DNA from: an uncultured Clostridium sp.
Lineage (GTDB): Bacteria; Bacillota; Clostridia; TANB77; CAG-508
Direction: 5' to 3'
NCBI GenBank assembly: GCA_946497905.1
Contig: CAMMMI010000051.1
Location: 1 to 12,337 of the forward strand
Length of the DNA: 12,337 nt
The notes below the pieces were generated by a model. That model saw nothing but the letters and a program-made list of their open reading frames with translations. It was not told where the DNA came from and did no database searches. Made by a program: the position numbers and the translations under genes. This document shows positions 1 through 6,172 of this stretch, in pieces (position 1 is the stretch's first letter; each line of letters begins with the position of its first letter).

Positions 1-63
1 AATTACTCCAATCACATTCAAAATACTATATTTATGAGTGTACTATCTCCAATATGGCTGTGA
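1..63 (+). CDS. possible C-terminal tail of an upstream gene (partial)
   Basis: Frame 1 is open from the window edge for 20 codons and stops at TGA 61-63; the last residues read SPIWL. It would end just before the terminator hairpin at 85-120, which fits a gene converging on leuS. Twenty codons are too few to name a family, and an open frame of this length can arise by chance. Confidence 0.2.
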   Translation, partial: NYSNHIQNTIFMSVLSPIWL

Positions 64-84
64 ATCGTAACAAAATTTTTAGCT

Positions 85-120
85 ATAGGGAAGAAAAAAA
101 GGGTATCCCTTTTTCCCTAT
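85..120. terminator. bidirectional intrinsic terminator between leuS and the left gene
   Basis: ATAGGG (85-90) pairs with CCCTAT (115-120), and AAAAAGGG (96-103) pairs with CCCTTTTT (107-114) around a TAT loop; 91-95 is a bulge. Read on the minus strand, the inner stem is followed by a T-rich run, as in a rho-independent terminator for leuS. On the plus strand the stem is followed by TTT. The leuS stop codon (117-119) lies inside the hairpin. Confidence 0.7.
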
Positions 121-2516
121 TTTAAAACGATATTGTATATTTTATTTTTTACATATATTTCTTTAACTATAGTTTTTCCTTCTAATTTAGAATCTATTGC
201 TTCATGAACTTTTTGTTTAATAGTACTTTCATCTTCATCTATATTAATATTTATAGTACCTTTTAGTTTGCCATTAAATTGGATTGGTAAAGTGATTTGA
301 TTAGAAACTGTTTTACTTTCATCATATGTTGGCCAATTTTGATATGCTATAGTTTCACTGTGTCCTAATATATTCCATAGTTCTTCAGTAATGTGAGGAG
401 CTACTGGATTTAATAATTTTAAAAATCCTTCTGCATAGTCTATAGGGAAAGTTTCTTCTTTATATACTGCATTTATAAAGATCATCATTTGAGATATTGC
501 AGTGTTAAAGTTCATAGTTTCATAATCATTTGTTACTTTTTTTACAGTGTAATGATAGTCTTTTTCTAGGTTTGTATTTTCTTTATCTTGAATTTTATCT
601 AATTCAGTGTATAAACGCCAAACTCTATCTAAGAATTTTTTAGTTCCTTCAATACCATTTGGATCCCAAGGTTTTGCACTATCTATAGGTCCCATAAACA
701 TTTCATACATTCTTAAACTATCTGCACCGTATTGTTTTACCATATCATCAGGATTTATTACATTACCTTTTGATTTACTCATTTTTTCTCCATTAGTTCC
801 TAATATCATACCCTGATGACGAAGTTTTGCAAATGGTTCTTTAACTGGAACATAACCTTTATTATATAAATAATTATTCCAAAATCTTGAATATAGAAGA
901 TGTCCTACAGCATGTTCTGGACCTCCAACGTATAAATCAACTGGCATCCAATATTCAAGTAATTTTTTATTAGCAAATTCATCGTTATTTTTAGGGTCGA
1001 TATAACGTAAGAAATACCAACTAGAACCAGCAGAACCTGGCATTGTGCTTGTTTCCCTTTTAGCTGGTTTTCCTTCAAATGTTGTATTAACCCAATTTGT
1101 GGCTTTATCTAGTGGAGATGCACCTGTTTTTGATGGTGCATAATCTTCTAATTCTGGTAAAACTAAAGGTAAATCATTGTCAGCCAAGGCTCTCATTTCA
1201 TCATCTAAAAATACTATTGGAATTGGTTCACCCCAATAACGTTGCCTTGCGAAAATCCATTCACGAAGTTTATAATTAGTTTTTTTCTTACCTATATGTT
1301 TATCTTCTAAGTATTTAATCATTTTATTTATAGCATTTTCTTTATCTAAACCATCTAGAAACTCTGAATTTATATGTTTGCCGTCTCCAACAAAAGCTTC
1401 TTTAGAGATGTCTCCTCCTTCCAAAACTGGTATGATTTCAATACCAAATTTAGAAGCAAATTCGTAATCTCTTTGGTCATGTGCAGGAACAGCCATAATA
1501 CATCCAGTTCCATAAGTAGAAAGAACATAATCAGAAATCCATATAGGAATCTTTTTTCCATTAACAGGATTAATAGCGTAACTTCCAGTAAATACACCTG
1601 TTTTATCTTTATTCAATTCTGTCCTTTCTAAATCAGATTTAGAAGTAGTTTCAATTTTGTATTTTTCAACTTCTTCTTTTTGAGTAACACTTGTAATATT
1701 ATTTACTAACTCAAGTTCAGGTGCTAAAACACAATATGTTGCTCCAAATAAAGTATCAGGTCTAGTTGTAAATACTGTAAATTCTAGGTCATCAAATCCA
1801 TCAACTTTGAATGTAACCTCCGCACCTTCTGATTTTCCTATCCAGTTTCTTTGTATTTCTTTGGTAGATTCTGGCCAATCTACTTCATTTAGACCATCTA
1901 ATAAAATGTCGGCATATTTAGGAATATCTAAAACCCATTGTTTCATGTTTTTACGAACAACAGGAAATCCTCCTCTCTCGCTTTTTCCATTAATAACTTC
2001 ATCATTAGACAAAACGCAACCTAATTCTTCGCACCAGTTAACTGGCATTTCAATTAATTTAGCTAAACCATCATTATATAATTGTTTAAAAATCCATTGA
2101 GTCCATTTATAAAAATTAGGGTCGCATGTTGATAGTTCCTTGTCCCAATCGAAAGATAGTCCAAGCATTTTTAATTGTTTTTTAAATGTTGCAATATTGT
2201 TTTGTGTGAATTCAGCTGGATGGTTACCAGTTTTAATTGCATATTGTTCAGCAGGTAAACCAAATGCGTCCCAGCCCATTGGATGTAATACATTATATCC
2301 TTGCATTCTTTTCATTCTTGATATAATATCTGTTGCTGTATATCCTTCTGGGTGTCCAACATGTAATCCTTGTCCAGATGGATATGGGAACATATCTAAA
2401 GCATAAAATTTAGGCTTAGTAAAATCCCATACGTCTGTATAAAATGTTTTATTTTCATCCCAATAGTCTTGCCACTTTTTTTCTATTTTGTTAAAGTTGT
2501 AATCCATTGCTAACAT
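117..2516 (-). CDS. leuS: leucyl-tRNA synthetase
   Basis: Cytosolic class I aminoacyl-tRNA synthetase that charges tRNA-Leu with leucine using ATP. The chosen start gives 799 residues, slightly short but normal for bacterial LeuRS. The HIGH signature is HVGH at residues 52-55 (after PYPSGQGL) and KMSKS is at 578-582. Between them lies the CP1 editing domain, with TTRPDTLFG and GTGCIMAVPAHDQRD blocks. Next come the RQRYWGEPIP and SSWYFLRY catalytic-core segments, and an anticodon-binding helical domain closes the protein. A longer frame opens at 2558, but the ATG at 2516 has AAGGA five bases upstream and its product begins MLAMDYNF, close to the usual LeuRS start. It is the only obvious housekeeping gene here, transcribed from its own promoter at 2580-2608. 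No T-box precedes it. Confidence 0.98.
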   Translation of the reverse strand: MLAMDYNFNKIEKKWQDYWDENKTFYTDVWDFTKPKFYALDMFPYPSGQGLHVGHPEGYTATDIISRMKRMQGYNVLHPMGWDAFGLPAEQYAIKTGNHPAEFTQNNIATFKKQLKMLGLSFDWDKELSTCDPNFYKWTQWIFKQLYNDGLAKLIEMPVNWCEELGCVLSNDEVINGKSERGGFPVVRKNMKQWVLDIPKYADILLDGLNEVDWPESTKEIQRNWIGKSEGAEVTFKVDGFDDLEFTVFTTRPDTLFGATYCVLAPELELVNNITSVTQKEEVEKYKIETTSKSDLERTELNKDKTGVFTGSYAINPVNGKKIPIWISDYVLSTYGTGCIMAVPAHDQRDYEFASKFGIEIIPVLEGGDISKEAFVGDGKHINSEFLDGLDKENAINKMIKYLEDKHIGKKKTNYKLREWIFARQRYWGEPIPIVFLDDEMRALADNDLPLVLPELEDYAPSKTGASPLDKATNWVNTTFEGKPAKRETSTMPGSAGSSWYFLRYIDPKNNDEFANKKLLEYWMPVDLYVGGPEHAVGHLLYSRFWNNYLYNKGYVPVKEPFAKLRHQGMILGTNGEKMSKSKGNVINPDDMVKQYGADSLRMYEMFMGPIDSAKPWDPNGIEGTKKFLDRVWRLYTELDKIQDKENTNLEKDYHYTVKKVTNDYETMNFNTAISQMMIFINAVYKEETFPIDYAEGFLKLLNPVAPHITEELWNILGHSETIAYQNWPTYDESKTVSNQITLPIQFNGKLKGTININIDEDESTIKQKVHEAIDSKLEGKTIVKEIYVKNKIYNIVLK

Positions 2517-2579
2517 CACATTCCTTTCATAGGGCATAAATGAATTAAGAAAGCCCATTTCTATATATTATTAGGTCAT

Positions 2580-2608
2580 ATTATATAATAATTATTGCTT
2601 GATTTCAA
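2580..2608 (-). promoter_or_regulatory. leuS promoter (sigma-A type)
   Basis: On the minus strand TTGAAA (2603-2608) is separated by exactly 17 bases from a perfect TATAAT (2580-2585). The predicted start near 2573 leaves a leader of about 57 nt before the ATG at 2516. The leader can form a small GGGC/GCCC hairpin (about 2524-2548) and contains no T-box-like sequence. Confidence 0.8.
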
Positions 2609-2648
2609 GAGGTTTTAAAAGACTAGTAATAAAAAATATAAAAAAGAC

Positions 2649-2680
2649 TTGCATATGGATAAATAATATGATAGTATAAT
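2649..2680 (+). promoter_or_regulatory. probable promoter of the folded leader and 81-aa gene
   Basis: A perfect TATAAT lies at 2675-2680 with TTGCAT at 2649-2654. The 20-base spacer is longer than ideal, so the -35 assignment is uncertain. A start about six bases after the -10 falls exactly at the base of the 2687-2713 hairpin, which supports a transcript beginning with that hairpin. Confidence 0.5.
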
Positions 2681-2686
2681 TACAAA

Positions 2687-2713
2687 CACGGTTGTATAAA
2701 AAATACAACCGTG
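2687..2713 (+). promoter_or_regulatory. perfect 5'-end hairpin
   Basis: CACGGTTGTAT (2687-2697) and ATACAACCGTG (2703-2713) are exact reverse complements around a five-A loop. No T-run follows on the plus strand, so it is not a plus-strand terminator. Its place at the predicted transcript 5' end suggests a stabilising hairpin or the first stem of a larger structured RNA. Confidence 0.7.
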
Positions 2714-2714
2714 A

Positions 2715-2826
2715 ACAGAAAAGTCCTACCATCTTCCAAAATTAGGACTTAGCATACTTTATAAAAGTATGAGCTATATTTATTATAGCACAAAAGCTAT
2801 GTTAAAGTAAAGTATGCTTTTTCTGT
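2715..2826 (+). promoter_or_regulatory. multi-branched structured leader RNA, candidate attenuator or riboswitch
   Basis: A closing stem ACAGAAAA/TTTTCTGT (2715-2722 with 2819-2826) encloses two helices. The first is AAGTCCTA/TAGGACTT (2721-2728 with 2743-2750) and the second is GCATACTTTA/TAAAGTATGC (2752-2761 with 2808-2817). The second is followed directly by TTTTT, as in a terminator. Its 5' strand can instead pair locally (CATACTT 2753-2759 with AAGTATG 2765-2771), so two folds exclude each other. ATAGC at 2785-2789 likewise has two partners, one on each side. I do not recognise a known riboswitch class. It could also be a stand-alone small RNA of about 140 nt. Confidence 0.55.
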
Positions 2827-2852
2827 AAATAAAAAAGAAAGGAGGAAAAGGA

Positions 2853-3098
2853 ATGCTTTACTTGGTAAATAAGAACGCACAAATAGAAACAGGAGATCAC
2901 AAAATACATAAAATAACGTGCAAAAGAAAGCCAAAAGATATCAATGTTATAAAATTAAAAGATGTATATGACTCTAAAGTAGCATTGTGTGAAGCAAAAA
3001 AATATTTTTTTAATGTTGATGGATGTAAATATTGTTGTCCGGAAATTTATTTAGAAAAAATAAAAAGGAGTAGACATCTTATTATATTAAAGAAATAA
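2853..3098 (+). CDS. 81-aa Cys/His protein, probable zinc-binding (Ada-like) fold
   Basis: Small basic protein of unknown function. It has H19-x3-C23 near the N-terminus and DGCKYCCPE (C58-x2-C61, plus C62) near the C-terminus, separated by a helix-like ALCEAKKYFF segment. This His/Cys...CxxC spacing resembles the small Ada/treble-clef-like domains that often begin YxxN and read HxxxC...CxxC, so zinc binding is likely but inferred. There is no signal peptide or membrane segment. A strong GAAAGGAGG site lies ten bases before the ATG, which decides the start. It sits alone between the structured leader (2715-2826) and a terminator (3115-3137), so expression is probably controlled through the leader. 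No partner gene suggests its role. Confidence 0.8.
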   Translation: MLYLVNKNAQIETGDHKIHKITCKRKPKDINVIKLKDVYDSKVALCEAKKYFFNVDGCKYCCPEIYLEKIKRSRHLIILKK

Positions 3099-3114
3099 AA
3101 AACAACGTTGCATA

Positions 3115-3137
3115 GAAAAATTGCGTAGCAATTTTTC
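3115..3137. terminator. intrinsic terminator after the 81-aa gene
   Basis: GAAAAATTGC (3115-3124) and GCAATTTTTC (3128-3137) are perfect complements around GTA. The T-run is part of the 3' arm and the A-run part of the 5' arm, so it can work in both directions. It lies 17 bases past the stop of the 81-aa gene. Confidence 0.65.
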
Positions 3138-3142
3138 ACATT

Positions 3143-3228
3143 GACAAATCTTTCCCATTATTCAAGAACTCAAATATACATAGCTAAATAAAAAATCAGA
3201 GAAGAGTTCTTGCAAAGAGAGATTTGTC
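3143..3228. repeat. nested long inverted repeat
   Basis: GACAAATCT (3143-3151) pairs with AGATTTGTC (3220-3228), and inside it CAAGAACTC (3163-3171) pairs with GAGTTCTTG (3204-3212). An 11 x 7 internal loop separates the two perfect 9-bp helices, and a 32-nt AT-rich apical loop caps them. It may be an RNA on either strand; on the minus strand it would run straight into the 3115-3137 terminator. It may also be a DNA site next to the methylase promoter. No known element was recognised. Confidence 0.55.
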
Positions 3229-3253
3229 TACAAAGTAAAAATTAGGATATACT
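3224..3253 (+). promoter_or_regulatory. promoter of the methylase/specificity operon
   Basis: TTGTCT (3224-3229), an 18-base spacer, and TATACT (3248-3253). The -10 lies inside the left arm of the palindrome at 3241-3277, so a protein bound there would block the promoter. The predicted start near 3260 gives a leader of about 65 nt. Confidence 0.5.
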
Positions 3254-3277
3254 ATAAATATTATAGTATATCCTAAT
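3241..3277. promoter_or_regulatory. perfect palindrome, likely operator
   Basis: The arms at 3241-3256 and 3262-3277 are exact 16-bp reverse complements (ATTAGGATATACTATA and its complement) around AATAT. No T-run follows, which argues against a terminator. It covers the -10 and start region of the operon whose second gene carries an XRE-type HTH, so an autoregulatory operator is the simplest reading. A 14-base piece of the right arm region recurs at 3520-3533 inside the first gene. Confidence 0.6.
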
Positions 3278-3324
3278 AAGATAAAGGTGGAAAATTTAAA
3301 TATTTTCAATAGGAGTGAGGTGTA

Positions 3325-3891
3325 ATGAAACTAAGTGATGTTTCAGAAATATTTATTGGAATATTAGTAAAAAGAGAAGAAAAGCAAGGTGGAGAATATA
3401 AATTCCCAATATTTGATTTAAAAAATTATGAAAATGATGAAAATGAATATGACATTATAGAAACTAATAAGGATTTAGAATATAAGTTGACTAAAGAAGG
3501 TGATTTAATTTTTAGACTGGTATATCCTAATAAAGTCATATATATTGATAAAGAATTACAAGGCATGCTAGTTTCTTCGCAATGGTGTGTTATAAGGCCA
3601 CAGGGAATAAATGTTAAATTTTTAAAATGGTATTTAGAAAGTGATGAAGGAAAAGGAAATATATTAACAAATATTTCAGGTTCAACTGTCCAAAAAATAT
3701 CAGTACAATCCCTTAAAATGCTAGAAATACCAGAAATAAATTTAGAAAAACAAAAGAAATTAGAAGATATAATAGAATTATGGAAAAAAGAGAAAAAAAT
3801 ATTATTAGAAATAATAAATAGTAAAGAGTTATTATATAAAAATTTAATAGAAGAATTTGTAAAAAAGGAAAACAAAGCTGAAAAAGCTTAA
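3325..3891 (+). CDS. half-size type I specificity (HsdS-like) protein, single target-recognition domain
   Basis: 188 residues, about half the usual HsdS length of 380-450. It has one target-recognition domain (roughly residues 1-138) with the typical SGSTVQKISVQSLKMLEIPEI end, then one helical segment with the LEKQKKLEDII signature (about 140-178). Family knowledge: such half-subunits can pair to give a symmetrical recognition site, bind DNA and position the methyltransferase. AGGAG nine bases upstream supports the ATG. The stop is 14 bases before the methyltransferase gene, so the two are one operon, with S before M. Transcription probably starts at 3224-3253 under the palindromic operator. 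No second half or alternative recognition-domain cassette is visible. Confidence 0.85.
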   Translation: MKLSDVSEIFIGILVKREEKQGGEYKFPIFDLKNYENDENEYDIIETNKDLEYKLTKEGDLIFRLVYPNKVIYIDKELQGMLVSSQWCVIRPQGINVKFLKWYLESDEGKGNILTNISGSTVQKISVQSLKMLEIPEINLEKQKKLEDIIELWKKEKKILLEIINSKELLYKNLIEEFVKKENKAEKA

Positions 3892-3905
3892 GAAATGAGG
3901 TAAAG

Positions 3906-5555
3906 ATGGAATTACTTGTAAAAATTTATGATGAGATACTGTATTTGTGTAAGCAATTAAAGGATAAAACAAATTTAAAAACAAATTATATAGAATATAT
4001 TTCAGCGTTATTATATATAAAATACTCAACAGATAGTTTTTTTTATGATGATTTCTCAGAATTATATCAACAACGAAATAACTATTATATAGCAGAGATG
4101 ATAGATGAGAATTTAGAAGAAATTAGAAATAAGGAAAATGACAAATATCTTTTTAGCAATATAAAATTTAAAGATATAATTATATATAGAGATATAGGAG
4201 AAGAAAATATATGGTCAATAGTAATATCTAACTTATATAAAATTTTTCAAAATGAAGAAATTACACAGAAAATGATTGCTATAATTTATGAGTCTTTATT
4301 GCAACAATGTATAGAGGAAAAAGAATTTGTAGTTGATAATAGAGAATTTTATACACCAACTAGTATTACAGATTTAACTTCAAAATTAGTTGCTAAAAAT
4401 GAAGATTGTAAAGTATATGACCCATCATGTGGAAGTGGTAATTTTCTAATGAGTGCTATTAATATTTTTGCTACACAAGTTTATGGAAATGAAAGTAATA
4501 TAAATTATTATAATATTTGTAAAACATCTTTACTACTAAATCAAATAGAAAATAGTAAAATAAAATTTGATAATGTAATAGATAATCAATTTATGCTAAA
4601 TCAAAAATTTGATAATGTAATAGATAATCAATTTATACAAAATCAAAAATTTGATATTGTTATGTGTAATCCACCTTTTTCAACTAAAAATTGGATAGAG
4701 AATGCAGATAAAGAAAATAAAAAAATATTCGCAGAGTATAAAATGAAATCAACATCGGTTGGGGACTATGCTTATGTACTTAAATGTTTATCATACTTAA
4801 ATGAAAATGGAAATATGGGTATAATATTACCACATGGAGCATTATTTAGAAATTCAGAAAAAGAAACAAGAAAAGAATTGATCAATAAAAAATATATTAA
4901 AGCAGTTATAGGATTACCAGAAAATTTATTTTTTGGTACTAGATTATCAGTAGTTATATTGATAATATCAAAGAGAAAAACTGATGATACAGTATTATTT
5001 ATAGATGCAAGTAAAGAATATCGAGATAGCCACCGTAAAAAATGTTATGAAATTCCGGAGGAAAGTGTACAGAAAATTGTAGATGTATATAATGAAAGAA
5101 AAGAAATAGAAGGATTTTCACATATAGCGACAACACAAGAGATAGAAAATAATGAATATAATTTGTCAATCAAAAAATATGTTAAACAAATAAAGCCTAA
5201 TATAAAGGTAGAAAAAATACCTTTAGCTTATAAAATTCTTAATTTAGAAAGAGAAGCCTCAATACTTGAAGAAAATATAAAAGATGTTTTAGAAGTTCTA
5301 GGTATGGATGAAGTAACTAACTTGAAAATTCCCAAAACTCAGAACTATGATTTTGATTATAGTATTTTAGGTAAAAACATTAAGAAGCAAAGAAAAAAGA
5401 AAGGTTATACACAAGAAGAGTTAGCAGAAAAATTGGAAATTAGTTTTAAGTATATTGCTAGAATAGAAAGTGGAGCTAGTGGAATAAAAATAAGCACATT
5501 AGCTAAATTATGTAAGATACTAAATATTGAAGCTGATAAATTATTGTTTGATTAA
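3906..5555 (+). CDS. HsdM-like N6-adenine DNA methyltransferase with C-terminal XRE HTH
   Basis: 549 residues. The N-terminal helical region resembles HsdM_N. It is followed by REFYTP (about 147-152), SAM-binding motif I DPSCGSGN (172-179) and catalytic motif IV NPPF (255-258), the standard set for type I M subunits that methylate adenine N6 using SAM. Residues about 487-549 are a complete XRE-type helix-turn-helix (GKNIKKQRKKKGYTQEELAEKL...), not part of ordinary HsdM. It may bind the palindrome at 3241-3277, so the enzyme would regulate its own operon, as separate C-proteins do in other restriction-modification systems; this is inference. GAGG five bases before the ATG supports the start. 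A 14-residue tandem duplication precedes motif IV. No HsdR gene follows, so restriction cannot be assumed. Confidence 0.88.
   Translation: MELLVKIYDEILYLCKQLKDKTNLKTNYIEYISALLYIKYSTDSFFYDDFSELYQQRNNYYIAEMIDENLEEIRNKENDKYLFSNIKFKDIIIYRDIGEENIWSIVISNLYKIFQNEEITQKMIAIIYESLLQQCIEEKEFVVDNREFYTPTSITDLTSKLVAKNEDCKVYDPSCGSGNFLMSAINIFATQVYGNESNINYYNICKTSLLLNQIENSKIKFDNVIDNQFMLNQKFDNVIDNQFIQNQKFDIVMCNPPFSTKNWIENADKENKKIFAEYKMKSTSVGDYAYVLKCLSYLNENGNMGIILPHGALFRNSEKETRKELINKKYIKAVIGLPENLFFGTRLSVVILIISKRKTDDTVLFIDASKEYRDSHRKKCYEIPEESVQKIVDVYNERKEIEGFSHIATTQEIENNEYNLSIKKYVKQIKPNIKVEKIPLAYKILNLEREASILEENIKDVLEVLGMDEVTNLKIPKTQNYDFDYSILGKNIKKQRKKKGYTQEELAEKLEISFKYIARIESGASGIKISTLAKLCKILNIEADKLLFD
4563..4646 (+). 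repeat. two 42-bp tandem repeats in the methylase gene
   Basis: Units at 4563-4604 and 4605-4646 differ at only a few positions; a third partial copy begins at 4647. In protein they read KFDNVIDNQF(M/I)xNQ twice, then run into KFDIVMCNPPF, the real motif IV strand, which they resemble. The length is a multiple of three, so copy-number change would keep the frame. Confidence 0.9.
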
Positions 5556-5618
5556 ATATTATAGCTATATTTCTCAGTTTAAAAATTAAATAAATCAATG
5601 TTGAAAATAAAAGGTTCT

Positions 5619-5673
5619 AAAAACTCCTTATTAGAATACAATTAAACAAAAGTATTCTCAATAGGAGGTTTTT
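5619..5673 (+). promoter_or_regulatory. RBS-sequestering hairpin, possibly also a terminator
   Basis: The 5' arm 5619-5639 (from AAAAACTCC to GAATAC) pairs almost fully with the 3' arm 5652-5673 (from GTATTC to GGAGGTTTTT), about 20 pairs with small bulges around a 12-nt loop. The Shine-Dalgarno AGGAGG (5663-5668) lies in the 3' arm opposite CTCC. The stem ends in TTTTT, so it could also end transcription of the methylase operon. Folded, it would block translation of the gene at 5678. Confidence 0.65.
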
Positions 5674-5677
5674 CTGT

Positions 5678-5917
5678 ATGAGACATATATCAATAGAAGA
5701 ACGTGCAATTAATTTAGCACATTATATTATAGATTCAAAAGACACTGTAAGGGGGGCAGCAAGAAAATTTGGTATTAGTAAAAGTACAGTACACACGGAT
5801 GTAACACTATGGAACGGTAGAAATAATGGACAAGTAATTCCAGAGAGTATTGAGACAAAAGGAGTTTTTTTGAGTGTGAGAAATCCTGTTGTGAGATTGG
5901 AATTGGTAATTAAATAA
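5678..5917 (+). CDS. SpoIIID-like transcriptional regulator, divergent or decayed C-terminus
   Basis: 79 residues. Positions 6-43 match the SpoIIID family well: EERAINLAHYIIDSKDTVR leads into the HTH, with recognition helix ISKSTVHTDVT (33-43). SpoIIID is the mother-cell DNA-binding regulator of sporulation. In the family the next part carries TERLPxIN and a basic ERHIRGG-type tail that helps bind DNA. Here it is replaced by TLWNGRNNGQV and FLSVRNP, and the protein ends short of the usual 85-93 residues. I found no convincing single frameshift that restores the family sequence. AGGAGG nine bases before the ATG sets the start, but it is buried in the 5619-5673 hairpin. It is probably a paralogue of uncertain activity, not the main spoIIID. 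Confidence 0.75.
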   Translation: MRHISIEERAINLAHYIIDSKDTVRGAARKFGISKSTVHTDVTLWNGRNNGQVIPESIETKGVFLSVRNPVVRLELVIK

Positions 5918-5926
5918 GAACTTTGT

Positions 5927-5946
5927 GTCTACTCTTTTGGGTAGGC
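5927..5946 (+). terminator. weak hairpin after the SpoIIID-like gene
   Basis: GTCTAC (5927-5932) pairs with GTAGGC (5941-5946) with one G-U pair, followed by ATTATTT. It lies ten bases past the stop codon. The stem and T-tract are weak, so termination is only possible. Confidence 0.35.
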
Positions 5947-6070
5947 ATTATTTAATACATTACTATTTCATCGAAATAAAAATATCAGGGCAAATAAATA
6001 TATATATCAAGTGACAAAAATAAATCTAGAAAGAAGACAAAAAATGGCAAAAACTATCGCAAAAAACAAA

Positions 6071-6109
6071 CAAAAAGTGGAAAAAAATTACAAAAAGTAA
6101 TCAAAAAGT
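6071..6109 (+). repeat. three CAAAAAGT copies in A-rich spacer
   Basis: CAAAAAGT occurs at 6071-6078, 6091-6098 and 6102-6109 in a strongly A-rich strand (about 6000-6125). Spacing is irregular (20 and 11). It may be simple low-complexity sequence; no gene is visible between 5918 and 6159. Confidence 0.3.
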
Positions 6110-6144
6110 ATCTAGTAAAATTTTTTAGGATGATAATAATATAA

Positions 6145-6172
6145 TAAAAGAGTCTCATTTTAGACTCTTTTA
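6145..6172 (-). terminator. terminator of the WG-repeat gene
   Basis: Eleven perfect pairs: TAAAAGAGTCT (6145-6155) with AGACTCTTTTA (6162-6172), six-base loop. On the minus strand the stem runs into TTATATTATT. The gene's stop codon (6160-6162) lies within the hairpin, as with leuS. Confidence 0.75.

Noticed and set aside
607..816. Several plus-strand frames across leuS (607-816, 1374-1631, 1807-2100, 2140-2406)
   Set aside because: Shadows of the leuS coding strand with no ribosome binding sites.
2517..2852. T-box riboswitch for leuS in the folded region right of the gene
   Set aside because: The leuS promoter lies at 2580-2608, so the folded region is outside its transcript, and no T-box consensus (GGTGG-type block) is present on the minus strand.
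3141..3146. TTGACA as a -35 box
   Set aside because: No -10 hexamer occurs 15-19 bases downstream; the sequence overlaps the left arm of the nested inverted repeat.
3426..3875. 149-codon minus-strand frame opposite the half-HsdS gene
   Set aside because: It is fully inside a well-supported plus-strand gene, has no ribosome binding site and reads as low-complexity complement of an AT-rich coding strand.
6044..6100. 18-codon frame MAKTIAKNKQK...
   Set aside because: Very short, in A-rich sequence, with only a weak purine stretch upstream and no promoter.
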